DNA from: Candidatus Acidiferrales bacterium
GTDB lineage: Bacteria; Bacteroidota; Ignavibacteria; Kryptoniales; JAKASW01
Assembly (NCBI GenBank): GCA_035515795.1
Contig: DATJAY010000012.1
Coordinates: 88,532-152,531 of the forward strand
Reading direction: 5' to 3'
DNA length: 64,000 nucleotides
In this document: one piece after another, positions 26,520-34,853 of the stretch
Layout of the letters: every line of letters starts with the position of its first letter
Position numbering within the stretch: position 1 is the stretch's first letter
Program-made: the position numbers and the translations under genes
The notes under the pieces: generated by a model
What the model was told of the DNA's origin: nothing
Databases searched by the model: none
The model's input: the letters and a program-made list of their open reading frames with translations, nothing else

Positions 26520-28592
26520 TTGCATCAAAGGTTCTCTCGCACTCTTGTTACAGCAGCACTCCCGTATGCAAACGGCCCCATCCATCTAGGTCATCTCGCG
26601 GGAGCATATTTGCCCGCCGATATTTATGTCCGTTACCTTCGTATGAAAGGCGAGGACGTCTTATTCATTTGCGGCTCCGACGAACATGGCGTGCCGATCA
26701 CGATAACGGCAGACAAAGAGGGCGTGTCACCCCAGCAGATCGTAGATCGCTACCACGCGATGAACAAAGAGAGCTTTGAAAAATTCGGGATGAGCTTCGA
26801 TAATTATTCGAGGACGACTCTTCCTGCACATCATCAGACAGGCCAGGAGTTCTTTCTCGAGTTTTATCGGCAGAAAATATTGGTTGAGAAAAGCGAGAAG
26901 CAGCTCTATTGCGAAAAAGATAGAATGTTTCTTGCCGATCGATATGTTGAGGGAACCTGTCCGGTCTGCGGAAATCCGGAGGCCCGAGGCGATCAGTGCG
27001 AAAAATGCGGAACGTGGCTTGAACAAACGCAGCTTATAAATCCCAAGTGTAAGATATGTGGTTCGACCCCGGTCGTTCGAGAGACCAAGCATTGGTATTT
27101 TCCGCTTGGCAGGTTTCAGAAGCGGCTTGAAGAATATGTCGATTCAAGAATCTGGAAAGACAATGTCCGCAGCTACATTGACAGCTGGCTCAAGAAGGGC
27201 CTGGAAGACCGTGCAATAACGAGAGATCTGCACTGGGGAATACCTGTGCCGTTGCAGGGCTATGAGAATAAAGTCATTTACGTTTGGTTCGAGGCAGTTC
27301 TGGGATATATCTCTGCAACAAAGGAACTTTCTCAAAAAAGGAATGAGCCCAATCTCTGGAAAAAATATTGGATGGATGATGCCACGAGGTATGTCGCATT
27401 TATAGGCAAGGACAATATCGTTTTCCATACGATAATTTTCCCCGCTTTCTTGATGGCCTGGAACGACGGGGGAAAGTCTCATTACTTACTTCCCGACACG
27501 GTACCTGCCAATGAATTTTTGAATTTCGAAGGGAAGAAATTTTCGAAAAGCCGCGGTTGGGGGATTGATCTCAAAGATTTCTTGGATGTCTTTCCCCCCG
27601 ACACGTTGCGTTATGCACTTGCCCTGAATCTTCCCGAGTCTCGCGACAGCGATTTTTATTGGAAAGATTTTCAGGCGCGCGTGAACGGCGAGCTTGCCGA
27701 CACGCTCGGCAACTTTGTGAATCGGACATTGCAATTTGTCCAGAGATATTATGACGGCAAAGTCCCGGCCGCGGGAAAACTTAGCAGCCTCGACAAATGG
27801 ATCGTGGAACAGATGACCGAAGCGCCGAAGAAAATCGGAAAATTTCATGAAGACTTCAGGTTTCGCGATGGGGTAATCGAAACAATGTCGTTGGCCCGTT
27901 CCGCGAACAAGTTCTTCAACGATTCGGAGCCGTGGAAAACTCGCAGCGAGAATCCCGAGCAGTGTGCCACGACGATAAATATCTGTGTCCAGCTCACCCG
28001 CTCGCTCGCTGTCCTCCTGTCTCCTGTAATTCCATTCTCATCCGAGGATATCTGGAAGATGCTGAACGTTGATGCGGCGGCCGAAAATGCAAAATGGGAT
28101 TCTGCAGCCGAATTGAAAATCAACACCGGCCATAAAATCGGCGGATTGAAAATACTATTCAACAAGATTGAAGACTCGGTAATCGAGGATGAAATTCGAA
28201 AGACTGCAAATGAAAGTGCGATTGACGAATCGCCTGCGGTGAAAAGTACCGTTGCTGCCATTAAGCCGCAAATTTCAATAGATGATTTCAGGAGAATAGA
28301 TCTCCGCGTCGGTAAGGTCCTGATCTGTGAAAAAGTGGAGAAGTCGGATAAGCTTTTGCGCATCGAAGTGGAACTCGGCGGAGAGAAGCGGCAAATTGTT
28401 GCGGGCATTTCAAAACATTATAAACCCGAAGATTTGATCGGAAAGAACGTAATCATCGTAGCGAATCTTGCCCCTGCGAAGCTGATGGGACTCGAATCGA
28501 ACGGGATGCTGCTCGCGGCGTCTTCAGAAGATGGAAGACTTTCGATTCTTACGACCATGGCGGACATTGGGAGCGGCAACATCGTAAGATAA
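26520..28592 (+). CDS. metG: Methionyl-tRNA synthetase with C-terminal tRNA-binding domain
   Basis: This class Ia synthetase has 690 residues. It shows the HIGH signature as H-L-G-H (within P-Y-A-N-G-P-I-H-L-G-H), two zinc knuckles (C-P-V-C-G/C-E-K-C-G and C-K-I-C-G) and KMSKS as K-F-S-K-S. The C-terminal Trbp111/EMAP-like domain starts around residue 585 (F-R-R-I-D-L-R-V-G-K-V). The start must be the TTG at 26520: an in-frame TAA lies two codons upstream (26514-26516), and the next ATG would remove the HIGH motif. It lies 10 bases after ricT and belongs to that operon. Confidence 0.97.
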   Translation: MHQRFSRTLVTAALPYANGPIHLGHLAGAYLPADIYVRYLRMKGEDVLFICGSDEHGVPITITADKEGVSPQQIVDRYHAMNKESFEKFGMSFDNYSRTTLPAHHQTGQEFFLEFYRQKILVEKSEKQLYCEKDRMFLADRYVEGTCPVCGNPEARGDQCEKCGTWLEQTQLINPKCKICGSTPVVRETKHWYFPLGRFQKRLEEYVDSRIWKDNVRSYIDSWLKKGLEDRAITRDLHWGIPVPLQGYENKVIYVWFEAVLGYISATKELSQKRNEPNLWKKYWMDDATRYVAFIGKDNIVFHTIIFPAFLMAWNDGGKSHYLLPDTVPANEFLNFEGKKFSKSRGWGIDLKDFLDVFPPDTLRYALALNLPESRDSDFYWKDFQARVNGELADTLGNFVNRTLQFVQRYYDGKVPAAGKLSSLDKWIVEQMTEAPKKIGKFHEDFRFRDGVIETMSLARSANKFFNDSEPWKTRSENPEQCATTINICVQLTRSLAVLLSPVIPFSSEDIWKMLNVDAAAENAKWDSAAELKINTGHKIGGLKILFNKIEDSVIEDEIRKTANESAIDESPAVKSTVAAIKPQISIDDFRRIDLRVGKVLICEKVEKSDKLLRIEVELGGEKRQIVAGISKHYKPEDLIGKNVIIVANLAPAKLMGLESNGMLLAASSEDGRLSILTTMADIGSGNIVR

Positions 28593-28705
28593 TCAGAATC
28601 TTAGAATTCAAGATTAAAAAAAGCCAGAGACGCCGGAAGATTTTAGTAACAAGACGAATCCCCGAAAATGGAATCGCGTTACTGAAGAGTCATTTTATCG
28701 TTGAC

Positions 28706-29608
28706 GTGAATGAGCGAGAGCGTGATTTGTTGCGGGGGGAGCTTCGGCAAAAGTTGTCGGACGTCTTTGGTGTCGTGGCGGTAATGGCGAATAAGTTCGA
28801 CAGGAAATTGATTTCGGAGCTTGATTCGCTTCGCGTCATTTCGAATTTCGCGGTCGGTTATGATAACGTGGATGTCGGAGCGGCCACGGAAAAAGGTATA
28901 GCGGTGACAAACACCCCGGGAGTTTTGACTGATGCGTCGGCTGATCTTGCCTTCGGCCTGCTGCTCGCAGTTTCAAGAAGAATCGCCGAAGGTGACAGGC
29001 TCGTTCGCGCCGAAAAATTCACCGGATGGACGCCGATGATGATGCTCGGCAGTGATGTTTCGGGAAAAGCGATCGGAATAATCGGGGCCGGGAGAATAGG
29101 AACTGCAGTTGCAAAACGTGCTTATGGTTTTGGTATGAAGGTTTTCTATTTTTCGCACAGAAGAAACGATGAGATCGACAAGAGCGGCGGTGAGTTTGTC
29201 GGTTTGGAAGAACTGTTAAGGCATGCAGATTTTATTTCCTTGAACGTTCCGTTGAACGAAGAGACGCGCGGATTGATCGGGAGAAAAGAAATTTCAATGA
29301 TGAAGGATAATGCGATCTTGATTAACACTGCTCGCGGAGAGATCGTTGATGAAGATGCGCTGATCGTGGCTCTCAAAAAAGGTAAAGTTGCCGGAGCCGG
29401 GCTCGATGTTTATAAGAACGAGCCGAAAGTGAATCGTAAGCTTTTAAAATTGAACAACGTCGTCCTCGCTCCTCACCTCGGGAGTGCGACGTTAGAGACT
29501 CGCGCGAAGATGGCGGAGATGGCGGCACTGAACGCTATCGCTGTTCTGAAATGTGAGAAACCGCCCTCAATAGTTAACCCGGAAGTTATGCGGGGTTTTG
29601 CCGCCTGA
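28706..29608 (+). CDS. D-2-hydroxyacid dehydrogenase, glyoxylate/hydroxypyruvate reductase type
   Basis: This is an NAD(P)-dependent 2-hydroxyacid dehydrogenase. It has the Rossmann signature I-G-I-I-G-A-G-R-I-G, then T-P-G-V-L-T-D-A-S-A-D, I-N-T-A-R-G-E-I-V-D-E and the catalytic A-P-H-L-G-S-A-T histidine. The coordinates begin at the first GTG. However, the same frame is open upstream and encodes a family-like N-terminus (I-L-V-T-R-R-I-P-E-N-G-I-A-L-L at 28640-28684), so translation probably starts earlier at a non-standard codon, such as ATT at 28640 or 28613. Likely reaction: glyoxylate or hydroxypyruvate reduction. Confidence 0.9.
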   Translation: MNERERDLLRGELRQKLSDVFGVVAVMANKFDRKLISELDSLRVISNFAVGYDNVDVGAATEKGIAVTNTPGVLTDASADLAFGLLLAVSRRIAEGDRLVRAEKFTGWTPMMMLGSDVSGKAIGIIGAGRIGTAVAKRAYGFGMKVFYFSHRRNDEIDKSGGEFVGLEELLRHADFISLNVPLNEETRGLIGRKEISMMKDNAILINTARGEIVDEDALIVALKKGKVAGAGLDVYKNEPKVNRKLLKLNNVVLAPHLGSATLETRAKMAEMAALNAIAVLKCEKPPSIVNPEVMRGFAA

Positions 29609-29715
29609 TTGCTACCCTCTAATTTAGTCCTTTTTGAAGCTTCCATTCTTCCATCATGAGTCTTGCCGCTTAGTGGTGGGAGTCACATCCTGATGTAACT
29701 TTATTACTTCGCTAT

Positions 29716-29743
29716 TTGACTTTTCCACCCATTATGGTAAATT
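29716..29743 (+). promoter_or_regulatory. Candidate promoter upstream of the cyclase gene
   Basis: TTGACT at 29716-29721 and TAAATT at 29738-29743 are spaced by 16 bases, 70 bases upstream of the GTG start at 29813. It is the only plausible promoter found at the head of the 16.6-kb plus-strand cluster. Confidence 0.4.
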
Positions 29744-29812
29744 CTTTGAGCAAGACCGAGTGCATTTACAAGAAATCATAGTGGGACAGAACCAAGGAGG
29801 ATGTTAAAATAG

Positions 29813-31960
29813 GTGCGTGATCTTCTAAAGAGCGAATCTAAGTTTTCGCTGTCGTTAGGTGTAGGTGCTGTTGCGGCCCTGGTAGTCTTTTTCTTCATCG
29901 CGACAAACTTAGTTTCATTGATAGACAGACCCGCCCTCGACAATATGTTTCGGCTAGCCTCCCATCCTCAACATGCCGACACTTCTGTTGTCATTGCCGC
30001 AATTGACCAAAAGAGTCTAAATTTTTTCGATAGGCAGCAGCTTGTCGGCTGGCCGTGGCCAAGGGAATTCTACGCTATCTTGGTTGATTACTTCAAGAAG
30101 GGCGGAGCCAAAGCCGTCATTTTTGACATGGATTTCTCTAACAGGTTAAACATCCAGGACACCGAATCCGACGACAGGTTTGCCAATTCTATTGAATCAT
30201 CCGCCAACGTCGTGCTGGCTTCGGTCTTGATCGGCGGTGATTCAGGTGGAACGAGAACTCCTATATCTCGAATAAGTCTTACACGGCAAAGCGGGTACGG
30301 CAGGCTCGACATTCCTGATTTGACCTCGGCCGTCCTTCCTGCAGGCCGGTTTATGCAGAATTGTCGGCAGCTGGGGGTCGCCAATTACATAGTGGACGTT
30401 GACGGAGTCACGAGAAGGATCCCGCTCCTGTTTCAGTATCATGGTACGGTCCTCCCGCAGTTGGCGCTTGCCGGTTTTGCGGTCGGCGAAAATTATTCCG
30501 CGGCCGATATGAACAATTTTCTTCATGCAATTCCGACGGACAGGAACGGCGATTATTTGATAAACTGGTACGGCAAGGGAGGTCCTGACGGAGTTTTTAA
30601 ATATTACTCCATCGGTGCCTTGATAGTTTCTGCCGCCCAGATTATGGAAGGAAGGCCGCCCGAAGTTTCTCCTGCGGCTTTCAAGGATAAATATGTGATT
30701 GTCGGCGGAAGCGCCGTCGGTCTGATGGATTTCAAAGCAACCCCGTTCACGATCTACGAACCCTATCCTGGAATGGAGATCCACGCGACTGTTCTCAGCA
30801 ATTTTTTACAGGGAGATTTTATGCGCGAGGCACCATTATGGATCTCCTATGCTCTCGCTGCAATTTTCGCCCTTGTTATTTCTTGGGCGTTCTTCAAGAT
30901 CGGAAAGATAACTCCTTCCTCTCTCGTAGTTGTCGCCTCAATTGCCGGTTATATCGTGGCTGTATTTATTGCGTTCTACAATTACAGTCTTTGGCTTCCC
31001 TTCGGTGCTCCGATCCTATCAATCATCCTCGGATTTTCTTTTTCCGGTGCAGTTAGTTACGTAACTGAAGGGAGACGCCGCAGAGAGTTGCGGAGAGTCT
31101 TCAACCGGTACATGAGCCCCCGGGTTGTGGACGAGATTCTGACACATCCAAACGAGCTGGAACTCGGCGGGAAGGAAATGGAGGCAACAGTTTTCTTTTC
31201 CGACATAAAAAATTTCACGGGTTTATCGGAAAAAATGTCTCCCAGGGAAGTGGTTGCGAACTTAAACAATTATTTTACTCTAACATGCGACATTGTTTTA
31301 GACCATGGCGGAATGTTGGATAAGTACATTGGTGATGCTATAATGGCGGTCTTCGGGGCGCCTCTTCAGTCGGACAAGCACGCTATAAATGCCTGTTTAG
31401 CCGCGATTGAGGTGCAAGATCAGCTCAAGAAGTATTATTCGCTCGACGAAAATAAAAAAGGACCGGTGTTTGAGACTCGAATTGGACTGAACAGCGGCAA
31501 AATGGTTATCGGCAACATCGGTTCCTTGAAACGATTGGATTACACCGCGATCGGTGACAACGTGAACCTTGCATCAAGGCTCGAAGGAGTGAATAAAGAA
31601 TTTGGCACGAAGATCATCGTGAGTGAATCCACTTATGAACAGGTGAAAGATTCAATTGAAGCGAGAGAACTCGACTTGATCAAGGTAAAGGGTAAACAAA
31701 TTCCCATTCGCATTTACGAACTGATTTGTGAAAAAGGGAAATTACCGGTTTCTCAGGCATATCTCATCGGGATGTTTCATGAAGCACTTTACCATTACCG
31801 ATTAAGAAAGTGGAAAAAGGCATCGGAAATTTTCCGCGAAATCCTGAGAATTTCTCCCGATGACGGCCCGTCCAAGACCTACGCCGCGCGATGCAAAATG
31901 CTCGAGAAAACCGGAGTGCCTAAAGGTTGGGACAGAGTCTTTGTAATGACAACAAAATAA
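29813..31960 (+). CDS. CHASE2 receptor adenylate cyclase (class III)
   Basis: This 715-residue protein has an N-terminal membrane segment (about 15-38), a periplasmic CHASE2 sensor (about 40-325, with F-D-M-D-F and V-G-W-P-W-P-R signatures) and a hydrophobic block of about three helices (about 340-420). A class III cyclase domain (about 455-600) and a C-terminal TPR-like tail follow. The catalytic metal residues are Asp464 (F-S-D-I-K) and Asp508 (Y-I-G-D-A), and the adenine-selecting pair is Lys504 and Asp576 (L-D-Y-T-A-I-G-D), so cAMP is the expected product. The GTG start directly follows a three-codon ATG-TTA-AAA-TAG frame preceded by AAGGAGG. Confidence 0.93.
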   Translation: MRDLLKSESKFSLSLGVGAVAALVVFFFIATNLVSLIDRPALDNMFRLASHPQHADTSVVIAAIDQKSLNFFDRQQLVGWPWPREFYAILVDYFKKGGAKAVIFDMDFSNRLNIQDTESDDRFANSIESSANVVLASVLIGGDSGGTRTPISRISLTRQSGYGRLDIPDLTSAVLPAGRFMQNCRQLGVANYIVDVDGVTRRIPLLFQYHGTVLPQLALAGFAVGENYSAADMNNFLHAIPTDRNGDYLINWYGKGGPDGVFKYYSIGALIVSAAQIMEGRPPEVSPAAFKDKYVIVGGSAVGLMDFKATPFTIYEPYPGMEIHATVLSNFLQGDFMREAPLWISYALAAIFALVISWAFFKIGKITPSSLVVVASIAGYIVAVFIAFYNYSLWLPFGAPILSIILGFSFSGAVSYVTEGRRRRELRRVFNRYMSPRVVDEILTHPNELELGGKEMEATVFFSDIKNFTGLSEKMSPREVVANLNNYFTLTCDIVLDHGGMLDKYIGDAIMAVFGAPLQSDKHAINACLAAIEVQDQLKKYYSLDENKKGPVFETRIGLNSGKMVIGNIGSLKRLDYTAIGDNVNLASRLEGVNKEFGTKIIVSESTYEQVKDSIEARELDLIKVKGKQIPIRIYELICEKGKLPVSQAYLIGMFHEALYHYRLRKWKKASEIFREILRISPDDGPSKTYAARCKMLEKTGVPKGWDRVFVMTTK

Positions 31961-31984
31961 GATGAAAGGGAGGCATTACATTAT

Positions 31985-33208
31985 ATGAGCAAGCTGGTGA
32001 TGGCATTGTGCGCATGTGCCGTCTCATTTTATCTAATGTCCACTCTTTTTGTGAAACGAGATAACGCCTATCTGAGAGAAGGAGCCGGTTCTTTCTACCC
32101 GCTTGTGACCGTATTGCAGCGCGGCGACAAACTTGAACAAATCGAGACGGACGGGAACTGGTATAAGGTTCGCACCCAAAATCAGCAGGAAGGCTGGATT
32201 GCGGCGAATTGTCTGGCTGATAAACAGCCCGAAGGCGAGGTCGTTGAGAAGATTAGCAAAAGCTGGAGTTCAGCGAAAGCATCCCAAAGCGGATTGGCGG
32301 CTGCTATAAAAGGATTTGCCAAGAAGTATGGGAAAGCTAACCCTGGAAACGTGGACGATGTTTATGAACACTTGCAGAAGAATTTTACCGGAAGCGACGT
32401 GGCACGGTTCAACATGCCTCTTGCAGACTATCATTCTCGCAACCGAGGAAGGCTCGACATTGATGATCTCGATCTTGATCAGCCTGAGTATGATCCGTCG
32501 TTCGAGGAGCAGGGGATCGGAGTCGGTATCGCCGCGCGGTTAATATCGAAAGGAATTGTAACCGATCCTGAATTGGTAAGATATGTAAATTTAATTGCCG
32601 CAGTGGTGGCCCAGAATTCCAAAGTATATGATTGGGATTTCACCGTTTTCATTTTAAATGATCCCACCATCAACGGATTCGCATGCCCTGGCGGATATGT
32701 ATTTGTTACGCTCGGCGCGGTCAAGGCTTGCGAAGATGAATCGATGCTTGCCGCGATAATTGCCCACGAGATGGCACACGTGATAAGAAGACATGGTCTG
32801 CAGGAGATGACGAAACGCCTGGTCGACATAAAAGCGGACCAGGCGTACAATGAACTTGAAGAAGAGACCGGAGAATCTGATGTCGACTCGGAACTTGAAT
32901 CGATGGCCGAAAGCAGTTATGATATCGTCGTACACAAGCGGCTGATGGATTACGAAACGGAGGCTGACAAAATTTCAGCTATCTTATGCGCCAATGCAGG
33001 CTACGATCCAACTGGTATTGTTAGGATGGACGCCAAAGTGGCTTCGATGGCGGACACCAACCCCGATATTTTTGGCGACGATTTTTCTCTGCAGAACAAT
33101 CCGGCGGAGCGCTACAACTCCATCAAGAAGTTTGTGGATAATAAATTTACTGGGACCGATCCGGGCGCCCAGATGAAAGACAGATTTGAATCCGAGATCC
33201 GGAAATAG
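31985..33208 (+). CDS. SH3b domain - M48 family zinc metallopeptidase
   Basis: The 407-residue exported protein has an N-terminal signal/anchor (about 1-24), a bacterial SH3 domain (about 26-78, with A-Y-L-R-E-G-A-G-S-F-Y-P and G-W-I-A-A-N) and a linker. An M48 peptidase domain (about 180-400) follows with H-E-M-A-H at 261-265 and the downstream third-ligand segment Y-E-T-E-A-D-K. Such proteins resemble periplasmic BepA-like proteases that survey outer-membrane proteins, while the SH3b domain may bind peptidoglycan. It lies 24 bases after the cyclase gene, which suggests co-transcription. Confidence 0.9.
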   Translation: MSKLVMALCACAVSFYLMSTLFVKRDNAYLREGAGSFYPLVTVLQRGDKLEQIETDGNWYKVRTQNQQEGWIAANCLADKQPEGEVVEKISKSWSSAKASQSGLAAAIKGFAKKYGKANPGNVDDVYEHLQKNFTGSDVARFNMPLADYHSRNRGRLDIDDLDLDQPEYDPSFEEQGIGVGIAARLISKGIVTDPELVRYVNLIAAVVAQNSKVYDWDFTVFILNDPTINGFACPGGYVFVTLGAVKACEDESMLAAIIAHEMAHVIRRHGLQEMTKRLVDIKADQAYNELEEETGESDVDSELESMAESSYDIVVHKRLMDYETEADKISAILCANAGYDPTGIVRMDAKVASMADTNPDIFGDDFSLQNNPAERYNSIKKFVDNKFTGTDPGAQMKDRFESEIRK

Positions 33209-33286
33209 TCATAGAGACCATGGTGACACAGATCAAGAATTTTTTCGTAAATAAATCGTAACATTTAACAAAAAATGGAGGCAAAT

Positions 33287-33895
33287 ATGCGTTATGTTGT
33301 ATCCGTATTATCGAGCTTATTGGTCGTAATTCTAATCGGCTGCGGCGGGTCGAAGTCCATGCAGTCCGCTAACACAGGAGATATTCCTGATTGGTTCACG
33401 AATGTGCCGCAGGATCCGAACTTCCTTTACGCCGCAAACACACAGGCGTCTCAAGATCTTCAACTCGCAATCGACAAGGCGGTTACCGGTGCACGGTCGG
33501 AGATCGGCAGACAGCTCGAAGTTAAGCTGGAAGGTTTGCAGAAGAAATTTTCAGAGGAGACCGGGACAGGGAGCGATGCACAGTTGCTGCAGATGTTCAC
33601 TCAGGCAGAAAAGACGGTGGTTTCGACGACTCTCAACGGCAGCCGCGTGAAGTACCAGAAGCAGGTAAAGGACGGCGAACTTTGGAGATCTTATGTGCTG
33701 GTGGAGTATCCTATCGGCGCAGCGAACACAGCATTGATGGAGCAGATTAAAAACAACAATCAGATGTACACGAGATTTAGAGCTTCTGAAAGTTTCAAAG
33801 AGCTCCAGGATGAAGTTGACAAGTACGATAAGTATAAACAAGAGCAATCGCAGCCGCAGACTCAGCCGCAGCCGCAGCAGCAACAACAGCAGTAA
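33287..33895 (+). CDS. LPP20-type lipoprotein
   Basis: The ATG at 33287 has GGAGG 5 bases upstream; an earlier ATG at 33275 overlaps that site and is rejected. The lipobox L-I-G-C-G-G marks an outer-membrane lipoprotein. The mature domain follows the LPP20 pattern: I-P-D-W-F-T-N-V-P, L-Y-A-A-N-T-Q-A-S, a helix with A-x-x-x-A-R-S-E-I-G-R-Q and a Y-V-L-V-E-Y-P strand. The last 16 residues are a Gln/Pro low-complexity tail. The LPP20 name comes from a Helicobacter lipoprotein; its molecular function is unknown. Related modules recur in this cluster. Confidence 0.88.
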   Translation: MRYVVSVLSSLLVVILIGCGGSKSMQSANTGDIPDWFTNVPQDPNFLYAANTQASQDLQLAIDKAVTGARSEIGRQLEVKLEGLQKKFSEETGTGSDAQLLQMFTQAEKTVVSTTLNGSRVKYQKQVKDGELWRSYVLVEYPIGAANTALMEQIKNNNQMYTRFRASESFKELQDEVDKYDKYKQEQSQPQTQPQPQQQQQQ

Positions 33896-33937
33896 CGTTA
33901 AGGTCTGAAAGCTTAAAGTTTTCCGAAGGACAAAACT

Positions 33938-33980
33938 GTCATTCAAAAAGAGTCCCGCCGATGGCGGGACTCGGAATGAC
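33938..33980. repeat. Nested palindrome, possible bidirectional terminator
   Basis: GTCATTC (33938-33944) complements GAATGAC (33974-33980). Inside, GAGTCCCGCC (33950-33959) pairs perfectly with GGCGGGACTC (33963-33972) around a 3-base loop. It sits between the LPP20 gene and the next gene. It could terminate or attenuate transcription, or be an interspersed repeat of the GTCATTCCGAG type common in bacterial intergenic DNA. Confidence 0.6.
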
Positions 33981-34027
33981 AAATTGCTTTTTATCATTCT
34001 TAAGTTTCTCTGAAGGTTTTCTTAATC

Positions 34028-34762
34028 TTGCGTAAGATTGAATTATTGCTTTTGGTTCTATTCGCGCTAATCGCAGCGAGCGTCAGCTCCAACGCTCAAG
34101 TCTATCCGCGGTGGTTTCTTGAGCCGCTCAAATTGAAAGGTACAGCGTCGGGATACACACAGAATTTCTTTCTCCAGAGTTCATCCGACTCCGCGGCATT
34201 TGTGAAAGCCTCCGAAAACCTGACGTCGCAGCATTATACTGAATTTTCCGGCGGCGAAGCCTATTGGGAAACAGAAGCAGGCGTTTACTGGATGGGAGAC
34301 AATTTCGCTGAGAAGGTTGACACCTCGTATCTCAAGGATGTATTGTCACATGCTAAAAAAGTTGCGGAATATTCCAACAAGAGCATGACCTTCGTGCTCG
34401 TGTCCATGAGTGATTCGACGATCTCCGATTCGATGCGCACTATGATGAAGTGTTCCGTGAAAGAGCCTGATTGGGTCGAGGCAATACCTCAAGGCGGCGG
34501 CTACATCTATGCGGAAGGAGTTTCGCCTCAATATTTTTATGAATCGAGTTCGTGGGGAGTTGCAGAAAGGAAAGCGCGCTTTAATCTTGCACGGAATATT
34601 AAAGTGACCCTGGAAACGATGCAGAAAGTGGAAGACCGTTCAGGCCAAGAAATCAGGGACGAAGAAGTCTCCGAATCGATCTGCAACATCGAAGTCGTAT
34701 ATCGATGGCGGGACGCCGGGCGAGGACTTTATTACGTCCTGATGCGAATGCAGTACAAGTGA
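34028..34762 (+). CDS. Exported protein with two LPP20-like modules
   Basis: A TTG start directly precedes a good signal peptide (R-K-I-E then hydrophobic, ending S-S-N-A-Q). The mature protein has two similar halves. Each opens with a P-x-W-[F/V]-E motif (Y-P-R-W-F-L-E and E-P-D-W-V-E) and a G-x-A/Y-x-x-G-x-[T/S] strand, then an A-rich helix; the second half ends in Y-Y-V-L-M-R-M-Q-Y-K. This is the LPP20-like arrangement seen in the neighbouring lipoprotein, but without a lipobox, so it should be periplasmic. Its function is unknown. Confidence 0.75.
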   Translation: MRKIELLLLVLFALIAASVSSNAQVYPRWFLEPLKLKGTASGYTQNFFLQSSSDSAAFVKASENLTSQHYTEFSGGEAYWETEAGVYWMGDNFAEKVDTSYLKDVLSHAKKVAEYSNKSMTFVLVSMSDSTISDSMRTMMKCSVKEPDWVEAIPQGGGYIYAEGVSPQYFYESSSWGVAERKARFNLARNIKVTLETMQKVEDRSGQEIRDEEVSESICNIEVVYRWRDAGRGLYYVLMRMQYK

Positions 34763-34853
34763 AAATGGATGATAAAATATTGGATTATTTCAGAATCGAC
34801 CGTTTTGTGCCGATATTTCTAAGGGAAGATAACCAAACAAAAGGACGCATGCT

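Noticed and set aside
6199-29812. Idea that TAG is read as sense in this organism, from in-frame TAG codons at 6199 and 29810
   Set aside because: TAG is the normal terminal codon of several intact genes (protease at 3734, pepD at 5453, ricT at 26509), and no other gene has an internal TAG.
33839-33893. CAG/CAA-rich run as a tandem DNA repeat element
   Set aside because: It is in frame and encodes a short Gln/Pro tail of the LPP20 lipoprotein; it is too short and irregular to call a separate repeat.
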